A stretch of 64,000 nt of DNA, from positions 62,001 to 126,000 of the forward strand of contig NZ_FNCP01000012.1 of NCBI RefSeq assembly GCF_900100785.1. Reading direction: 5' to 3'. Position numbers and translations under genes: made by a program. Source of the stretch: Desulfosporosinus hippei DSM 8344. GTDB lineage: Bacteria; Bacillota; Desulfitobacteriia; Desulfitobacteriales; Desulfitobacteriaceae. Below the pieces are notes generated by a model. It searched no databases and had not been told where the DNA came from. It was given only the letters and a program-made list of their open reading frames with translations. Positions 16,865 to 26,815 of the stretch are shown in pieces; the first letter of the stretch is position 1, and each line of letters starts with the position of its first letter.

Positions 16865-18040
16865 TTACTTGATTCCGATCTCTTCATCGGTAAGATAGCA
16901 AGCCGGGTCTGACTCCCAGAAGTCTCCCGAAACCGCTTCAGCCCGAGTGCGGAAATTCCCGTTACACATATCCAGGTATTGACATTTAGAACATCGTCCT
17001 TTTAATAAAGCTTTGCGGTCTTTAAGTCCTGCCATCAGAGGATGAGTAACATCTGTCCAAATATCAGATATTTTACGTTCTCGGACATTTCCAAAGGTGA
17101 TATGTTGAGTGAACTGGTCGGGATGCACATAGCCCAGGGGGTCCACTTCTCCAAAGGCAATACCGGAACGATTTCCACCATTAAAACCAATCAGATCCTT
17201 AATCTTTTGTGCTCTGGCAGGATCCTCTTTTAAGGCTTGAATGTACATGTAAACCCCGTCACAGTGATTATCAACGGTTAGAATTTCCTTTTTTAAGCCT
17301 CGCGCTTCAAAGTCTCGCGTTCTGCGAATAATTATATCCATGGCTTGCCGGGATTCCTCTGGCGTCACATCTTCTGCAATCATTTTGTTCCCTCGACCTG
17401 AATAGACCAGGTGGTAGAAACAAACCCGATCGATGTTCTCTTCTTCAATAAAATCAAAGATCTTATCCAGTTCTTTAATATTATGACTGTTAATAGTAAA
17501 CCGCAGCCCTACTCGCTGATCCACGGCTACGCAGTTTTGGATTCCTTGCATTGCCGCCTTAAAGGCTCCCTCTTTACCTCTAAACTTGTCATTAACATCT
17601 GCCAGACCATCAAGAGAGATTCCCACATAGGAAATCCCGATGTCTTTGATGCGGCGGGCAACTTCAGGGGTAATCAGAGTACCATTTGTCGATAGGGTCG
17701 CCCGAAGACCTTTAGAAATGGCATATTCCGCCAATTCAAAGAAGTCCGGACGAATAAGAGGCTCTCCGCCGGAAAAAAGCAAAACGGGAGATTTGAATTC
17801 GGCGAGATCATCAATAAATCTCTTCGCCTCTTCAGTGGTCATTTCTCCCTCGTAGTTTTGAGCTTCAGACTCCATATAACAATGGGCACATTTTAAATTA
17901 CAGGTCTTGGTGGAATTCCAAACCACCACCGGCCCGGAAAGAGTGGTTGTTCCGTTTCGGGCACCATGAGAGTCTTTATTGTATCTCAGAGAGTCTCCGA
18001 AGTACTCTGTATCAAATAAGAGCTTTGTGACACTAATCAT
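16865..18040 (-). CDS. ahbC: Radical SAM protein AhbC/NirJ-type (didecarboxysiroheme deacetylase)
   Basis: Radical SAM protein of 391 residues with the cluster motif CNLKCAHCY (CxxxCxxC) near residue 47, SAM-binding FSGGEPLIRPDFF, and a SPASM-like C-terminus with CSKCQYLDMCNGNFR and a final DPACYLTDEEIG, typical of the NirJ/AhbC group. AhbC converts 12,18-didecarboxysiroheme to Fe-coproporphyrin III by removing acetate groups. The choice of AhbC over NirJ rests on the adjacent AhbA-AhbB fusion and the lack of other heme d1 genes. GGAGGAG precedes the ATG, overlapping the end of cobA-hemD territory. AhbD, the last enzyme, is not visible in this window. Confidence 0.82.
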   Translation of the reverse strand: MISVTKLLFDTEYFGDSLRYNKDSHGARNGTTTLSGPVVVWNSTKTCNLKCAHCYMESEAQNYEGEMTTEEAKRFIDDLAEFKSPVLLFSGGEPLIRPDFFELAEYAISKGLRATLSTNGTLITPEVARRIKDIGISYVGISLDGLADVNDKFRGKEGAFKAAMQGIQNCVAVDQRVGLRFTINSHNIKELDKIFDFIEEENIDRVCFYHLVYSGRGNKMIAEDVTPEESRQAMDIIIRRTRDFEARGLKKEILTVDNHCDGVYMYIQALKEDPARAQKIKDLIGFNGGNRSGIAFGEVDPLGYVHPDQFTQHITFGNVRERKISDIWTDVTHPLMAGLKDRKALLKGRCSKCQYLDMCNGNFRTRAEAVSGDFWESDPACYLTDEEIGIK

Positions 18041-18044
18041 ACTC

Positions 18045-19550
18045 TCACTCCTCCATTAAGGCATTAACTAGTCCGGGAATCGTATACTCTTTCGCCTCTT
18101 TATAAATAGTCAATCCCAGCTTTCGAGCTGTAGCGCTGGTGATCGGACCGATTGAGTAAAGCAAGACACCATTCAGCAGCGATATTTCTCCATCCAAAAG
18201 TTCCATAAAATTTCGTACCGTTGATGAGCTGGTAAAGGTAACCTTATGAATCTCCTGCTCAGCCAGCATTCGTTTCAATTCCCCACTATTTGCTCCCCCC
18301 AGAACTGTCTTATAGACTGGGACATCCCAGACCTCCAGACCCATAGCCTTAAGAGATACAGGCAGAACATCTCTAGCTTCTTCGGCCCTGGCCAGCAATA
18401 CCTTTTGCCCTTTGGAGACTCTGCTTGTCAGGCCTTCTACAATTTTCTCAGCTTTATACTCTTCTGGAACATAAGCAGCACGAAGTCCCCTTTTCTCCAA
18501 CGAAGCTTGGGTAGCTGGGCCTATGGCAACTATCTCTAAGCCGATAAGCTCCCGCACATCTCGTTCTTGCATGCTTAACTCGTCGAAGAAAGCCTCTACC
18601 CCATTAACACTGGTAAAAATAAGCCACTGGAATTCTCTTAGATTTTTGATAGCATTAATTAAGGCTGAGTTATCAGTGGGAGGTGCGATATCAATCGTTG
18701 GGAATTCCCAAGCCTCTCCGCCTAAGGCTTCAATTTCTTGCGTTAGTACGCTTGCCTGGTGGCGTGCACGAGTAACAACGATTCTTTGGCCAAACAATGG
18801 CTTCTTTTCGAACCATTGGAGTTTCTCCCTAAGGGATACAACCTCTCCAACAATTATGATTGAAGGATTAGTGAAGTTCTGTTTTTTAACCTCTTCGGCA
18901 ATAGTATCCAGTTGCCCAACCAAAGTCCTTTGTTCCGGCCTTGTCCCCCATTGAATAATTCCCACAGGAGTCGTCGGCTTCTTCCCATTTTCCATTAACT
19001 TTTGGGCAATCAAGGGGAGATTTTCCATGCCCATTAGGAAAACCAAGGTACCATGGGACTGGGCAAGATGATCCCAATGAATACTGGTCTCATTCTTGGT
19101 AGGATCTTCGTGCCCTGTTATAACTGCGAAAGAAGATGTGAGATCACGATGAGTTACCGGAATCCCTGCATAAGCGGGAACCGCAATGGCCGAGGTGATG
19201 CCGGGAACTACTTCAAATTGAATCCCTGCCTTGAGCAAAGCTTCCGCTTCCTCGCCTCCCCTGCCAAAAACAAAAGGATCTCCACCTTTAAGACGGGTCA
19301 CGATTTTTCCCTCTAAGCCTTTATCAACAAGAACTTGATTAATTTCTTCCTGCCGAAGTGTGTGGCGATCCGGCGATTTCCCCACATAGATGAGCTCACA
19401 ATCCGGACGAGCTAACGTCAAAAGGCGCCGAGAAGCTAACCGATCATAAACTAACACATCTGCTTTGGCTATACACTCCGACCCCTTAATGGTAATTAAC
19501 TTAGGGTCTCCCGGACCGGCACCCACCAAATATACATATCCCTTGCTCAA
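18045..19550 (-). CDS. Fused uroporphyrinogen-III C-methyltransferase / uroporphyrinogen-III synthase
   Basis: A two-enzyme fusion of about 501 residues. Residues 1 to about 245 are a SUMT/CobA domain: YLVGAGPGDPKLITIKG, VTRLKGGDPFVFGRGGEEA and PGITSAIAVPAYAGIPVTHR are canonical. The remainder is HemD (uroporphyrinogen-III synthase) with VTRARHQAS and FTSVNGVEAFF. Together they close the tetrapyrrole ring and make precorrin-2 for siroheme and cobalamin. I choose the TTG at 19550, nine bases after AGGAG; the TTG at 19556 is too close to it. Order hemC then this gene matches the reaction order. A gap of about 245 bases to hemC contains no feature I can name. Confidence 0.94.
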   Translation of the reverse strand: MSKGYVYLVGAGPGDPKLITIKGSECIAKADVLVYDRLASRRLLTLARPDCELIYVGKSPDRHTLRQEEINQVLVDKGLEGKIVTRLKGGDPFVFGRGGEEAEALLKAGIQFEVVPGITSAIAVPAYAGIPVTHRDLTSSFAVITGHEDPTKNETSIHWDHLAQSHGTLVFLMGMENLPLIAQKLMENGKKPTTPVGIIQWGTRPEQRTLVGQLDTIAEEVKKQNFTNPSIIIVGEVVSLREKLQWFEKKPLFGQRIVVTRARHQASVLTQEIEALGGEAWEFPTIDIAPPTDNSALINAIKNLREFQWLIFTSVNGVEAFFDELSMQERDVRELIGLEIVAIGPATQASLEKRGLRAAYVPEEYKAEKIVEGLTSRVSKGQKVLLARAEEARDVLPVSLKAMGLEVWDVPVYKTVLGGANSGELKRMLAEQEIHKVTFTSSSTVRNFMELLDGEISLLNGVLLYSIGPITSATARKLGLTIYKEAKEYTIPGLVNALMEE

Positions 19551-19796
19551 AACCAAACACTCCTATCAATCAGCTTACGAAAGCTTAATTTATATATACT
19601 AAATTGCAAATATTTCTCAAATAACAACGAATCGGAACACGAAATGTTCCCTCGTTTTCAAGGAAACTCTCATACTACTCCCGTTCCCAGTTCCAAGCCC
19701 GAGACTCAGTGTTACACAGGCCCGACGTCTTTACGTAAGCAGAATAGCAAACTCTGTGAAAGCCACCGATCCCGAACGGGGCAGCGCACAAGTCCC

Positions 19797-20708
19797 CTAG
19801 CGAATTTCCTCTAATATTGAAGCAGCCCCCATCTCAATCAGACGATTAGCCACTTCGATGCCCACCTTTTCTGGATCTGTACCTTTTACTTCTGCCTTAA
19901 GTATGCGAACACCATCCAAACTTGCCACCATTCCTTGCAGGATTATCTCCCCTTCAACCACCTGCCCCAAAGCTCCAATAGGAACTTGACAGCCTCCTTC
20001 AAGTTTGCGCATTAATGTACGTTCAGCCCGTACGGCTCTTTCAGTTTCCGGATGATTTAAACGAGCTAAAAGTTCGGCAATATCAGAACGTTTCTCATCA
20101 ATTTCAATGGCGATAGATCCTTGCCCGACTGCTGACAACATAATATCTTCCGGTAAGATCTGAGTGATGCGATCTGCCCAGCCCAGTCGTTTAACACCGG
20201 CAGCAGCCAGGACAATACCCACCATGTCAGATTCTTGCAACTTCCGCCAACGGGTTTGCAGATTACCTCTTAAGTCTGTGAAATTTAGATCCGGCCGATA
20301 ATGTTTGAGCTGAGACTTACGACGCAAACTACTTGTTCCAATCAGAGCCCCTGGAGGCAGCTCCTCGAGTTTTACTCCATTCTTGCTTAAGAAAACGTCT
20401 CTGGGTTCTTCCCTCTCACAAAAAGCACTAATGATTAGGCCTGGGGGTAATTGGGTAGGCATATCTTTAAGACTATGAACAGCCATGTCAAGTTCGTCAT
20501 TTAAGAGACCGTGTTCCAATTCCTTAGTGAATAATCCCTTATCTCCGATCTTAGAAAGTGGAACATCTAAAATCTTATCCCCTTTGGTTTTCATAGGGAC
20601 AAGCACAAAATTGAGATCCGGATATAGCTTAGTTAGTTGAGATTGAACCCACTCAGCTTGCCACATTGCTAATTGGCTATCCCGAGTTCCAATGCGTATA
20701 CTCTTCAT
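19797..20708 (-). CDS. hemC: Hydroxymethylbilane synthase (porphobilinogen deaminase)
   Basis: Polymerises four porphobilinogens into hydroxymethylbilane. The 303-residue protein has [18 protein letters not shown] at the N-terminus, [14 protein letters not shown], the LRRKSQL arginine cluster, and [10 protein letters not shown], whose cysteine carries the dipyrromethane cofactor. The start at 20708 overlaps the hemA stop by four bases with AGGAGGG upstream, so the pair is translationally coupled. Confidence 0.97.
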   Translation of the reverse strand: MKSIRIGTRDSQLAMWQAEWVQSQLTKLYPDLNFVLVPMKTKGDKILDVPLSKIGDKGLFTKELEHGLLNDELDMAVHSLKDMPTQLPPGLIISAFCEREEPRDVFLSKNGVKLEELPPGALIGTSSLRRKSQLKHYRPDLNFTDLRGNLQTRWRKLQESDMVGIVLAAAGVKRLGWADRITQILPEDIMLSAVGQGSIAIEIDEKRSDIAELLARLNHPETERAVRAERTLMRKLEGGCQVPIGALGQVVEGEIILQGMVASLDGVRILKAEVKGTDPEKVGIEVANRLIEMGAASILEEIR

Positions 20709-22039
20709 TCTGCCCTCCTATGATACCCCTGCGCATGACTCTTCTTGGTCATGTTTCGACGAGCACCTTCATCACCGACATTTAAATCAAATATGTTTTG
20801 AAAAACTTCCGCATAGAGATGTCCTTGGCTTGTATTGGCATACTCTTTGAGATTGATAATCGGAATATGCAGGAGATGATTAACGATAGAATTAGCCATT
20901 GACCGGATTACCTTTTCCTGTTTAGGAGTTAATCCGCTAAAATGCTCCAAGGCACGCTCAACTTGCAGATCTCTGATTTGTTCTCCTTTTTTCTGCAGGG
21001 CTAAAATTGTTGGTACAACAGACTGGGTGTTATGCCATTTTAAAAACAATTCCATTTCTTCATCAATAATCTTTTCAGCTTTAATTGCTGCCAGCTCTCG
21101 CTCTTGATGATGTCGATCGACAACTCCCCGCAAATCATCAATATCAAACAGAGTAATTTCAGGGATATTCCCAACCTCAGGGTGAATATCCCGTGGAACC
21201 GCAATATCAATAAGCAGTATAGGACGATTTTTTCTTATTTTCATAATTTCTTGCATGCGCTCCGGCATCAAAACAAAATGCTTCGAGGCGGTGGCCGAAA
21301 TAACTATGTCTACTTCCGCCAGATACTGATCTACGTCATCCAGTCGAACGGCACGACCGGCGCATTCTTGAGCCAATATAACTGCTTTATCATAGGATCG
21401 ATTAGAAACTAACACAGTTGTGGCTCCGGCGGAAACTAAATGTTTGGCAGTCAGGGTACTCATTTCTCCGGCACCCATAATTAGAATACCTTTTCCTTCT
21501 AATTCTCCAAATTGCTGCTTAGCCAGCTCTACAGCTGTATAACTGATGGACACTGGATGCTGGTCAATCATTGTATCGGTACGCACACGTTTCCCCACTG
21601 CTAAGGCAGTCTGAAAAAAGACATTGATCACCTTATTAGTAACCCCTGCATCGCTGGCTTGCTGATAAGCATTGCTGACTTGTCCAAGGATTTGGGTTTC
21701 TCCCCGAACCAGCGAATCCAGTCCAGAAACTACTCGAAATAAATGGCGGACGGCATCATATAGGGTATGGGAATACAAATATTGCTCCAGAATTTTTTCC
21801 TCTATTCCATGATGATTGGAAAAAAAGTCTTTAATTGAGCGTATTCCTGTTTCTACATCCATTGTGGCAGCATATACCTCGGTACGGTTGCAGGTACTAA
21901 GGATCACGGCACCCTGAATCCCCGGACATTCTTTTAATTCTTTAAGAGCCTTCAGCATTTGAGATGGGTGAAAGCTCATTCTTTCCCTAATTTCTACAGG
22001 TGCAGTACGGTGATTTAACCCAATAGCGACAGGAAACAT
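20705..22039 (-). CDS. hemA: Glutamyl-tRNA reductase
   Basis: First committed enzyme of the C5 pathway, reducing glutamyl-tRNA to glutamate-1-semialdehyde with NADPH. In the 444-residue sequence are [13 protein letters not shown], the catalytic cysteine in [24 protein letters not shown], and the NADPH-binding [13 protein letters not shown]. The C-terminal dimerisation helix region is present. AAAGGAGTG precedes the ATG, which lies inside the end of the upstream siroheme gene (25-base overlap). Confidence 0.97.
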   Translation of the reverse strand: MFPVAIGLNHRTAPVEIRERMSFHPSQMLKALKELKECPGIQGAVILSTCNRTEVYAATMDVETGIRSIKDFFSNHHGIEEKILEQYLYSHTLYDAVRHLFRVVSGLDSLVRGETQILGQVSNAYQQASDAGVTNKVINVFFQTALAVGKRVRTDTMIDQHPVSISYTAVELAKQQFGELEGKGILIMGAGEMSTLTAKHLVSAGATTVLVSNRSYDKAVILAQECAGRAVRLDDVDQYLAEVDIVISATASKHFVLMPERMQEIMKIRKNRPILLIDIAVPRDIHPEVGNIPEITLFDIDDLRGVVDRHHQERELAAIKAEKIIDEEMELFLKWHNTQSVVPTILALQKKGEQIRDLQVERALEHFSGLTPKQEKVIRSMANSIVNHLLHIPIINLKEYANTSQGHLYAEVFQNIFDLNVGDEGARRNMTKKSHAQGYHRRAE

Positions 22040-22653
22040 TTTTCTAGCACTCCTTTCGCTTCGGTCAAACGTTGAGCTTTAATAAGTTCTCTGATTTCTC
22101 CATCTGTAGCACGATTCCAAAAAACAGTGCGTTTTTCCGGAGGTAATTCAGACTTGACTCTACTTCTCCAATTTTTAAGTAACTTCAGATATTCAGCCAT
22201 CTCCTGGCCGTACAAATCTTCCAATTCCCCTCGAACTTGCCTAGCTACAATGGGGCTGCTGCCTCCGGTGGACACAGCAATTTTTAGATCACCTTTTTCC
22301 ATAATAGAAGGTACTATAAAACTACATTTTTCAGGATCATCCACAACATTCACGAGACGATGCTTCCCTTTAGCATCCTGTGAGACTTGGGCATTGATCT
22401 CCTCTAGTTCAGTACATGAATAAACCAACATTGAATCTTGAATATCCTCCGCGGAATATTCCTTTTCCCTCCAGAAACATGTCTTTCCATCGATTAGCTC
22501 CTTGAGTTCAGGTACGAGGCGAGGAGAAACTATCCTGACTAAAGATCCGTGATGTAAAAGGGTTTGAACTTTTCGTAAAGCTACCTTTCCTCCTCCGACA
22601 ACCAAAACCGGCAGAGCGTGTAAGTCTATAAATATCGGATAATACTGGGACAT
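22015..22653 (-). CDS. Precorrin-2 dehydrogenase / sirohydrochlorin ferrochelatase-type protein
   Basis: About 212 residues, resembling the CysG N-terminal half/Met8p: YYPIFIDLHALPVLVVGGGKVALRKVQTLL carries the NAD-binding GGGKVA loop (written in part), and IAVSTGGSSPIVARQVRGEL is the second family signature. It oxidises precorrin-2 to sirohydrochlorin and may insert iron, giving siroheme for both sulfite reductase and the Ahb heme route. ATG 22653 is favoured over TTG 22659 by spacing from GGTGA. It precedes hemA in the operon. Confidence 0.9.
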   Translation of the reverse strand: MSQYYPIFIDLHALPVLVVGGGKVALRKVQTLLHHGSLVRIVSPRLVPELKELIDGKTCFWREKEYSAEDIQDSMLVYSCTELEEINAQVSQDAKGKHRLVNVVDDPEKCSFIVPSIMEKGDLKIAVSTGGSSPIVARQVRGELEDLYGQEMAEYLKLLKNWRSRVKSELPPEKRTVFWNRATDGEIRELIKAQRLTEAKGVLEKCFLSLLG

Positions 22654-22762
22654 ATACAATAGTCACCTTCTCTAACTTTTCTCCTAGTTCTTACGTTCTT
22701 TAATATTAGACATTTTTCCTGCAAAACCTTTAACTCTCTAATTATCTAATCTAAAGTCAAAT

Positions 22763-23650
22763 TTAAGCAATTATAATGTTTTGACTGACAGCATATGAAT
22801 GTAGACCCGGCAAAAAATAATTAACTCCAAAAAACGTGAATAGAACCGCTGCAAAACCAAATATGGTCATCCAGGCCGCTCTTTTCCCTTTCCATCCATA
22901 CATCAAACGGGCATGTAAGTAAGCAGCATAGATTATCCAAGTAATCAGAGACCAGGTCTCTTTCGGATCCCAAGACCAGTATGTGCCCCAAGCGTAATTC
23001 GCCCAGATTGCACCGGTAATTATGCAGAGAGTCAGGAGGGGAAAGGCAAAGCCAATTACCTTATAGGATAGCTCATCGATTGTTTCCAAATCAGGAAACC
23101 GGGAGATAATTCCCGCCCCTTGAGACTTAGCTGTTTTTCCGTTTGTTTCTCTACTTAATTTAAGCAAATACATAATCCCCAGGCCGAAAGAAATTGCAAA
23201 TGCTCCGTAGGAAAACATTGCTGTAACCACGTGAAAGGTTATCCATTTACTTTTAAGTGCCGGAGGTATGGATTGAGCAATTCTTTCCTCAGCTCCCATA
23301 CTCATAATAATGAACATTAAAATCATGAAAGAAATGGGCATGACAAAAGCACCTAAAGCTTTCAGCTTATAACGAAATTCGACAAACAGATACACAGAGG
23401 TAATTCCCCAAACGAAGGTCAGCAAAAACTCATAAGAATTGGAAAGCGGCGGACGACCTGCAATGATCATTCTTAAAATAATTGCTGCAGTATTAGCGAC
23501 TAAGCCAACAATGGTAAGATATGTTGCAAAGCGGCCCATTAGATCTCTTTTAGTTCCAATCCAAGCCCAGTAAAATAGCATAGAGAGGGTGTAGGCCATT
23601 AACATGATATAAAAGGATGAAGTTTCCAGGTTTTGTAATCCCTGATTCAC
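22763..23650 (-). CDS. Cytochrome c biogenesis protein CcsA/ResC type (heme handling, WWD domain)
   Basis: Integral membrane protein of 295 residues with about eight hydrophobic segments. The tryptophan-rich heme-binding WWD motif reads WGTYWSWDPKETWSLITW (about residues 220-237), and histidines before and after it are the expected heme ligands. With ResB it forms the system II cytochrome c synthetase that moves heme outside and attaches it to CXXCH motifs. Start is GTG at 23650, overlapping the ResB stop. Its placement at the head of a heme operon ties heme supply to cytochrome maturation. Confidence 0.93.
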   Translation of the reverse strand: MNQGLQNLETSSFYIMLMAYTLSMLFYWAWIGTKRDLMGRFATYLTIVGLVANTAAIILRMIIAGRPPLSNSYEFLLTFVWGITSVYLFVEFRYKLKALGAFVMPISFMILMFIIMSMGAEERIAQSIPPALKSKWITFHVVTAMFSYGAFAISFGLGIMYLLKLSRETNGKTAKSQGAGIISRFPDLETIDELSYKVIGFAFPLLTLCIITGAIWANYAWGTYWSWDPKETWSLITWIIYAAYLHARLMYGWKGKRAAWMTIFGFAAVLFTFFGVNYFLPGLHSYAVSQNIIIA

Positions 23651-24966
23651 AGTGCGCCCTCCCTTTTCGATTGAATTCCCAGAATTAAACGGTCAAACTC
23701 TTGCTGGAGGCCACCTGTTACTTTACCGGCTCTGGCGCCTATGGTCAGTTCACCATTTGAATCCTGTCCGGATTTGAACACTCCCGATACTACTACAGTA
23801 CGCCAGTAAAAAGACAAGATAAGTCCCAGCAGCAATAAAGCGCACCCTAGCCAAATAACCGTTACACCAGGGTCTTCTTTGACTTGTAAGCCGGTAAATC
23901 CCGCATTACCCTCCAGGGTTAGCTTATATTCACCTTGTACGTCAATGGTTTGTCCTAGGTTAATTTGGCCTTTTTGCACAGGGTCTACACCTGTTCCTCT
24001 ATAGACTTGATAAAGCATAGCCGGTTCCTTTGGGTCACTCTTAATGGCTGCGGCGAGCAGATAGAGGTCAGTTCCCGGTGCTTGAAAATAATTACCCCCG
24101 TGATCTTGCAAAACAACCGGTATCTTTTGATCCTTCAGATCAACGGTTAGTCGAGCCCCATTGGCAAAACTTGCCTGATAAAAAGTCACCCCTTGATAGG
24201 TTAGGGGATGATTGACAGAGATTGTCTGGCGCAGTACTTCCTGTCCGTTCTCGATGATTGCCATATCAGTATACCAGTTATCTCGGTCTCCATTTTCCAA
24301 AAAGCGATCCTCAGCCGAATAAATATGTACATCAAAATCTTGCTTGACGCTTCCCTTGGATAAATTAATGGAACTTAGAGGCACGGTTGTCCCGGCACTA
24401 GGCATCATAAAGCCTTTAAAGCCCAGGGTTGTACCTAGGATCGCTCCGATGACCAGAACAACAAAAGAAATATGGGAAATCAGTGAGCCCCAGTTTCCCA
24501 GGCGACGTTTAACGGCTATAAAACTCCAGTCTTTGTCAATTTCTTGACTGGTAACTTTAAACCCACTTCGTTGCAGGAGATCTTGAACGGAACTCTTGAG
24601 AGGCTCTCTTTCTCCTTTTAATTTAGCTTGAATTTTATTAGGCACACTCGTAACGTTTTCTGGTGGTTTTAGGGCAAAGGTTTGCTTATAAATCCCCTGA
24701 AAACGCTGGATACTGCATACAATTAAATTAATGCATAACAATCCCATCAGTAAACGAAACAAAGTCGAACCATAAATATTAGTAAAACCAAGTGTTTGCC
24801 ATAGTTCACTGACAGCTTTTGCTCCTTCAGGGTCTAAGTTTTCTTGTGGAAAAACCGTACCTATTCCCGCGACGAGAGCTACTAATCCTAAGAGTATCAG
24901 CCCTAACTTCATTGAGCTGAAAAACCGCCAAATATCCTCTACAATGCCCTCGTGTTGTTCCTTCAC
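23647..24966 (-). CDS. Cytochrome c biogenesis protein ResB/Ccs1
   Basis: A 439-residue membrane protein of the ResB family: three N-terminal membrane segments (about 15-35, 65-85 and 160-185), a large extracytoplasmic domain and a last membrane helix near 370-390. FFSSMKLGLILLGLVALVAGIGT near the N-terminus (quoted in part) and VNHPLTYQGVTFYQASF are typical. It partners CcsA, with which it overlaps by four bases, to ligate heme to apocytochromes such as the diheme protein at 12765. Start GTG at 24966. It is the first gene of the heme operon; I did not find a confident promoter in the 100 bases upstream. Confidence 0.92.
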   Translation of the reverse strand: MKEQHEGIVEDIWRFFSSMKLGLILLGLVALVAGIGTVFPQENLDPEGAKAVSELWQTLGFTNIYGSTLFRLLMGLLCINLIVCSIQRFQGIYKQTFALKPPENVTSVPNKIQAKLKGEREPLKSSVQDLLQRSGFKVTSQEIDKDWSFIAVKRRLGNWGSLISHISFVVLVIGAILGTTLGFKGFMMPSAGTTVPLSSINLSKGSVKQDFDVHIYSAEDRFLENGDRDNWYTDMAIIENGQEVLRQTISVNHPLTYQGVTFYQASFANGARLTVDLKDQKIPVVLQDHGGNYFQAPGTDLYLLAAAIKSDPKEPAMLYQVYRGTGVDPVQKGQINLGQTIDVQGEYKLTLEGNAGFTGLQVKEDPGVTVIWLGCALLLLGLILSFYWRTVVVSGVFKSGQDSNGELTIGARAGKVTGGLQQEFDRLILGIQSKREGAL

Positions 24967-25074
24967 TAAATCGCCCCTTCTCTAGATAGTCTTTCATTAT
25001 TATGGAAAAAATCTTTACGCGTTATTATACCCCAAAAAAGTATTGCTATGAAGATGGAAAGAAGGGGTAGCTAG

Positions 25075-25671
25075 TTAGCCCTTCTTATTAATTACACCTT
25101 CTAATAACAGAGAATGCTTATAGCTAATGTTATCCATAAAAGAAAATCCCAGATTGCTATTCAATGTAGACTTAAGAATACCGGAAAACATCTCATTAAT
25201 AATTTCCGGTGGAATATCATTTCTGAACTCATTTTTGGCTTGGCCTTCAATAATAATACTGGTTAGAATCTCTTCAAATCGAGCCCCATGGGGTGGCTTT
25301 TGCTCAACCTTGTCAGGATTACGACTAAATTTGACATATAACCCTATCATCTGCTGATTGTCATCATGAGTTTTGGATATAACTTTTAGGATTTGATGCA
25401 ATTTTTCCGTAGCATTTAAGTCCGAAGTTTGTATATCTTCACAGGTTTGTTTGGCACAATCTATTCTTTCAGCCAGACAGTATTTTAGTATCGCTTCTTT
25501 AGTTTCGAAGTAATTGTAAAAAGTACCCGTACCCAGAGCCGCTTTTTCCATGATCTCTGCTATAGTAGTTTCCTCTAAACCTTTGGTGGAAAACAGTTTT
25601 AGAGCTATTTCTGATATGGTCTTTTTGGTCTGAAGCTTCTTTTTCTCGCGCCTACTCATTTCCTGATGCAT
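25075..25671 (-). CDS. TetR/AcrR-family transcriptional regulator
   Basis: A 198-residue repressor-type protein. The N-terminal helix-turn-helix reads ALKLFSTKGLEETTIAEIMEKAALGTGTFYNYF in outline, the standard TetR signature ending in the FYNYF recognition helix. The C-terminal ligand domain is not similar to anything I can name. GGAGGGA precedes the ATG at 25671. Its promoter is bracketed by two near-identical dyads (25708-25721 and 25762-25775), so it most likely represses itself. No efflux pump or other typical target is adjacent; the neighbour on each side is read in the same direction. Confidence 0.9.
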   Translation of the reverse strand: MHQEMSRREKKKLQTKKTISEIALKLFSTKGLEETTIAEIMEKAALGTGTFYNYFETKEAILKYCLAERIDCAKQTCEDIQTSDLNATEKLHQILKVISKTHDDNQQMIGLYVKFSRNPDKVEQKPPHGARFEEILTSIIIEGQAKNEFRNDIPPEIINEMFSGILKSTLNSNLGFSFMDNISYKHSLLLEGVINKKG

Positions 25672-25707
25672 TAGTATCCCTCCAGAGAATTCCCCTCAGT
25701 GCAAAAA

Positions 25708-25775
25708 ATGAATCTATTCATTTTTCATTATATTTGTAGACCTTATTATTGTCAATTAAAAATGAACCTATTCAT
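25708..25775 (-). promoter_or_regulatory. TetR promoter bracketed by two operators
   Basis: Minus-strand -35 TTGACA (25750-25755) and -10 TATAAT (25727-25732), 17-base spacer. The dyads ATGAATCTATTCAT (25708-25721) and ATGAACCTATTCAT (25762-25775) lie over the start site and just upstream of the -35. Arrangement indicates autorepression. Confidence 0.85.
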
Positions 25776-25789
25776 AAATCCATAAGATA

Positions 25790-25817
25790 AAGCCCTGCAG
25801 ACAATGCTACAGGGCTT
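25790..25817 (-). terminator. Terminator after the heptaprenyl diphosphate synthase gene
   Basis: AAGCCCTG/CAGGGCTT stem with a 12-base loop; on the minus strand it is followed by TTATCTTAT. It closes the menaquinone/Tat operon. Confidence 0.65.
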
Positions 25818-25839
25818 AACTATTGGTGTGAGCTATTAA

Positions 25840-26808
25840 CTAAAACTTGCGAGTCCGTATAAATTCAGCGAGCTCTTCCAAGGCTTTGCGAGTTGGAATC
25901 TTAGGCAGATCCTGCAAATGTTTTTTAGCTTTTTCAATATAGATGTCCACAAGCTGCATGGACTGATCAATTGCTCCGGAGGACTTAATCATGGCTATTG
26001 TTTCCCAGACCTCTTCATCCGTTTTGTCCTTTTTCTCGAGCAATTCTCTTAACTCAGAAGACTGTGGCGTTGATTTAAGAGCGAGAATCATGGGTAAGGT
26101 CATTATTCCCTGGCGCAAGTCCCCCCCAATTGGCTTCCCAAATTCAGAGGGCTTAGCTGTAATATCTAAAACATCGTCAACAATTTGAAAGGCCATACCC
26201 AAGGAATGACCATAGGCACCTAACGCCCACACTTGACGCTTAGGAGCACCTGAAACCAGTGCGCCCAATTTGCAGCAAGCAGAGATTAACAAGGCAGTTT
26301 TACGTTTTATTCGATAATAGTATTGCTTTAAGGTTTGCTCAACATCAAATGTACATTTGATCTGTTGAATCTCTCCTTGGCACATTTCAACACTGATCTC
26401 AGCTAGAATTCGCGACACTTCGGGATTATCAATCTTCGAGATAAGCATCAGTGATTTTGCTAGTAGGTAATCCCCCGTTTCAACAGAAACGATATTTCCC
26501 CATTTAGCTTTAACTGTTGCTCGTCCTCTTCGAGTCATCGAAGCATCTACTACATCATCATGAACAAGTGAAGACATATGTATGAGTTCTAAAGCCATTG
26601 CAACAGGCATTAATTTTTCCAGCGGATAACCATAGAATTTTCCTGCTAAGAGCGTAAAAGCCGGGCGCAATCGCTTTCCTCCTGCAGCCAACAAATGGAT
26701 TGCAGAATCTTGAAGAATTGGATAACCCGTCTCCACGAATTTAGTCAGTTCTTTTTCAACCCGTTGCAAATCTGAATTTATTTGATTAAAGAGCCAGAGT
26801 TGTTTCAA
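25840..26808 (-). CDS. Polyprenyl (heptaprenyl) diphosphate synthase, catalytic subunit
   Basis: About 322 residues of the trans-prenyltransferase family. Both aspartate-rich motifs are intact: SSLVHDDVVDASMTRRG and FQIVDDVLDITAKP, and GGKRLRPAFTLLAG is present near the N-terminus. It would make the C35 or similar side chain of menaquinone. I set the start at the TTG at 26808, eight bases after AGGTGA and seven bases after the tatA stop; a longer in-frame ATG at 26841 inside tatA lacks a site. Context with mqn and ubiA genes supports menaquinone. A catalytically dead homologue lies at 30623-31420 in the same gene row. Confidence 0.9.
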   Translation of the reverse strand: MKQLWLFNQINSDLQRVEKELTKFVETGYPILQDSAIHLLAAGGKRLRPAFTLLAGKFYGYPLEKLMPVAMALELIHMSSLVHDDVVDASMTRRGRATVKAKWGNIVSVETGDYLLAKSLMLISKIDNPEVSRILAEISVEMCQGEIQQIKCTFDVEQTLKQYYYRIKRKTALLISACCKLGALVSGAPKRQVWALGAYGHSLGMAFQIVDDVLDITAKPSEFGKPIGGDLRQGIMTLPMILALKSTPQSSELRELLEKKDKTDEEVWETIAMIKSSGAIDQSMQLVDIYIEKAKKHLQDLPKIPTRKALEELAEFIRTRKF

Positions 26809-26815
26809 AACCGAT

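Noticed and set aside
19557-19796. Cobalamin riboswitch or other leader between hemC and cobA-hemD
   Set aside because: No recognisable B12-box-like sequence; the gap remains unexplained but without supporting signal.
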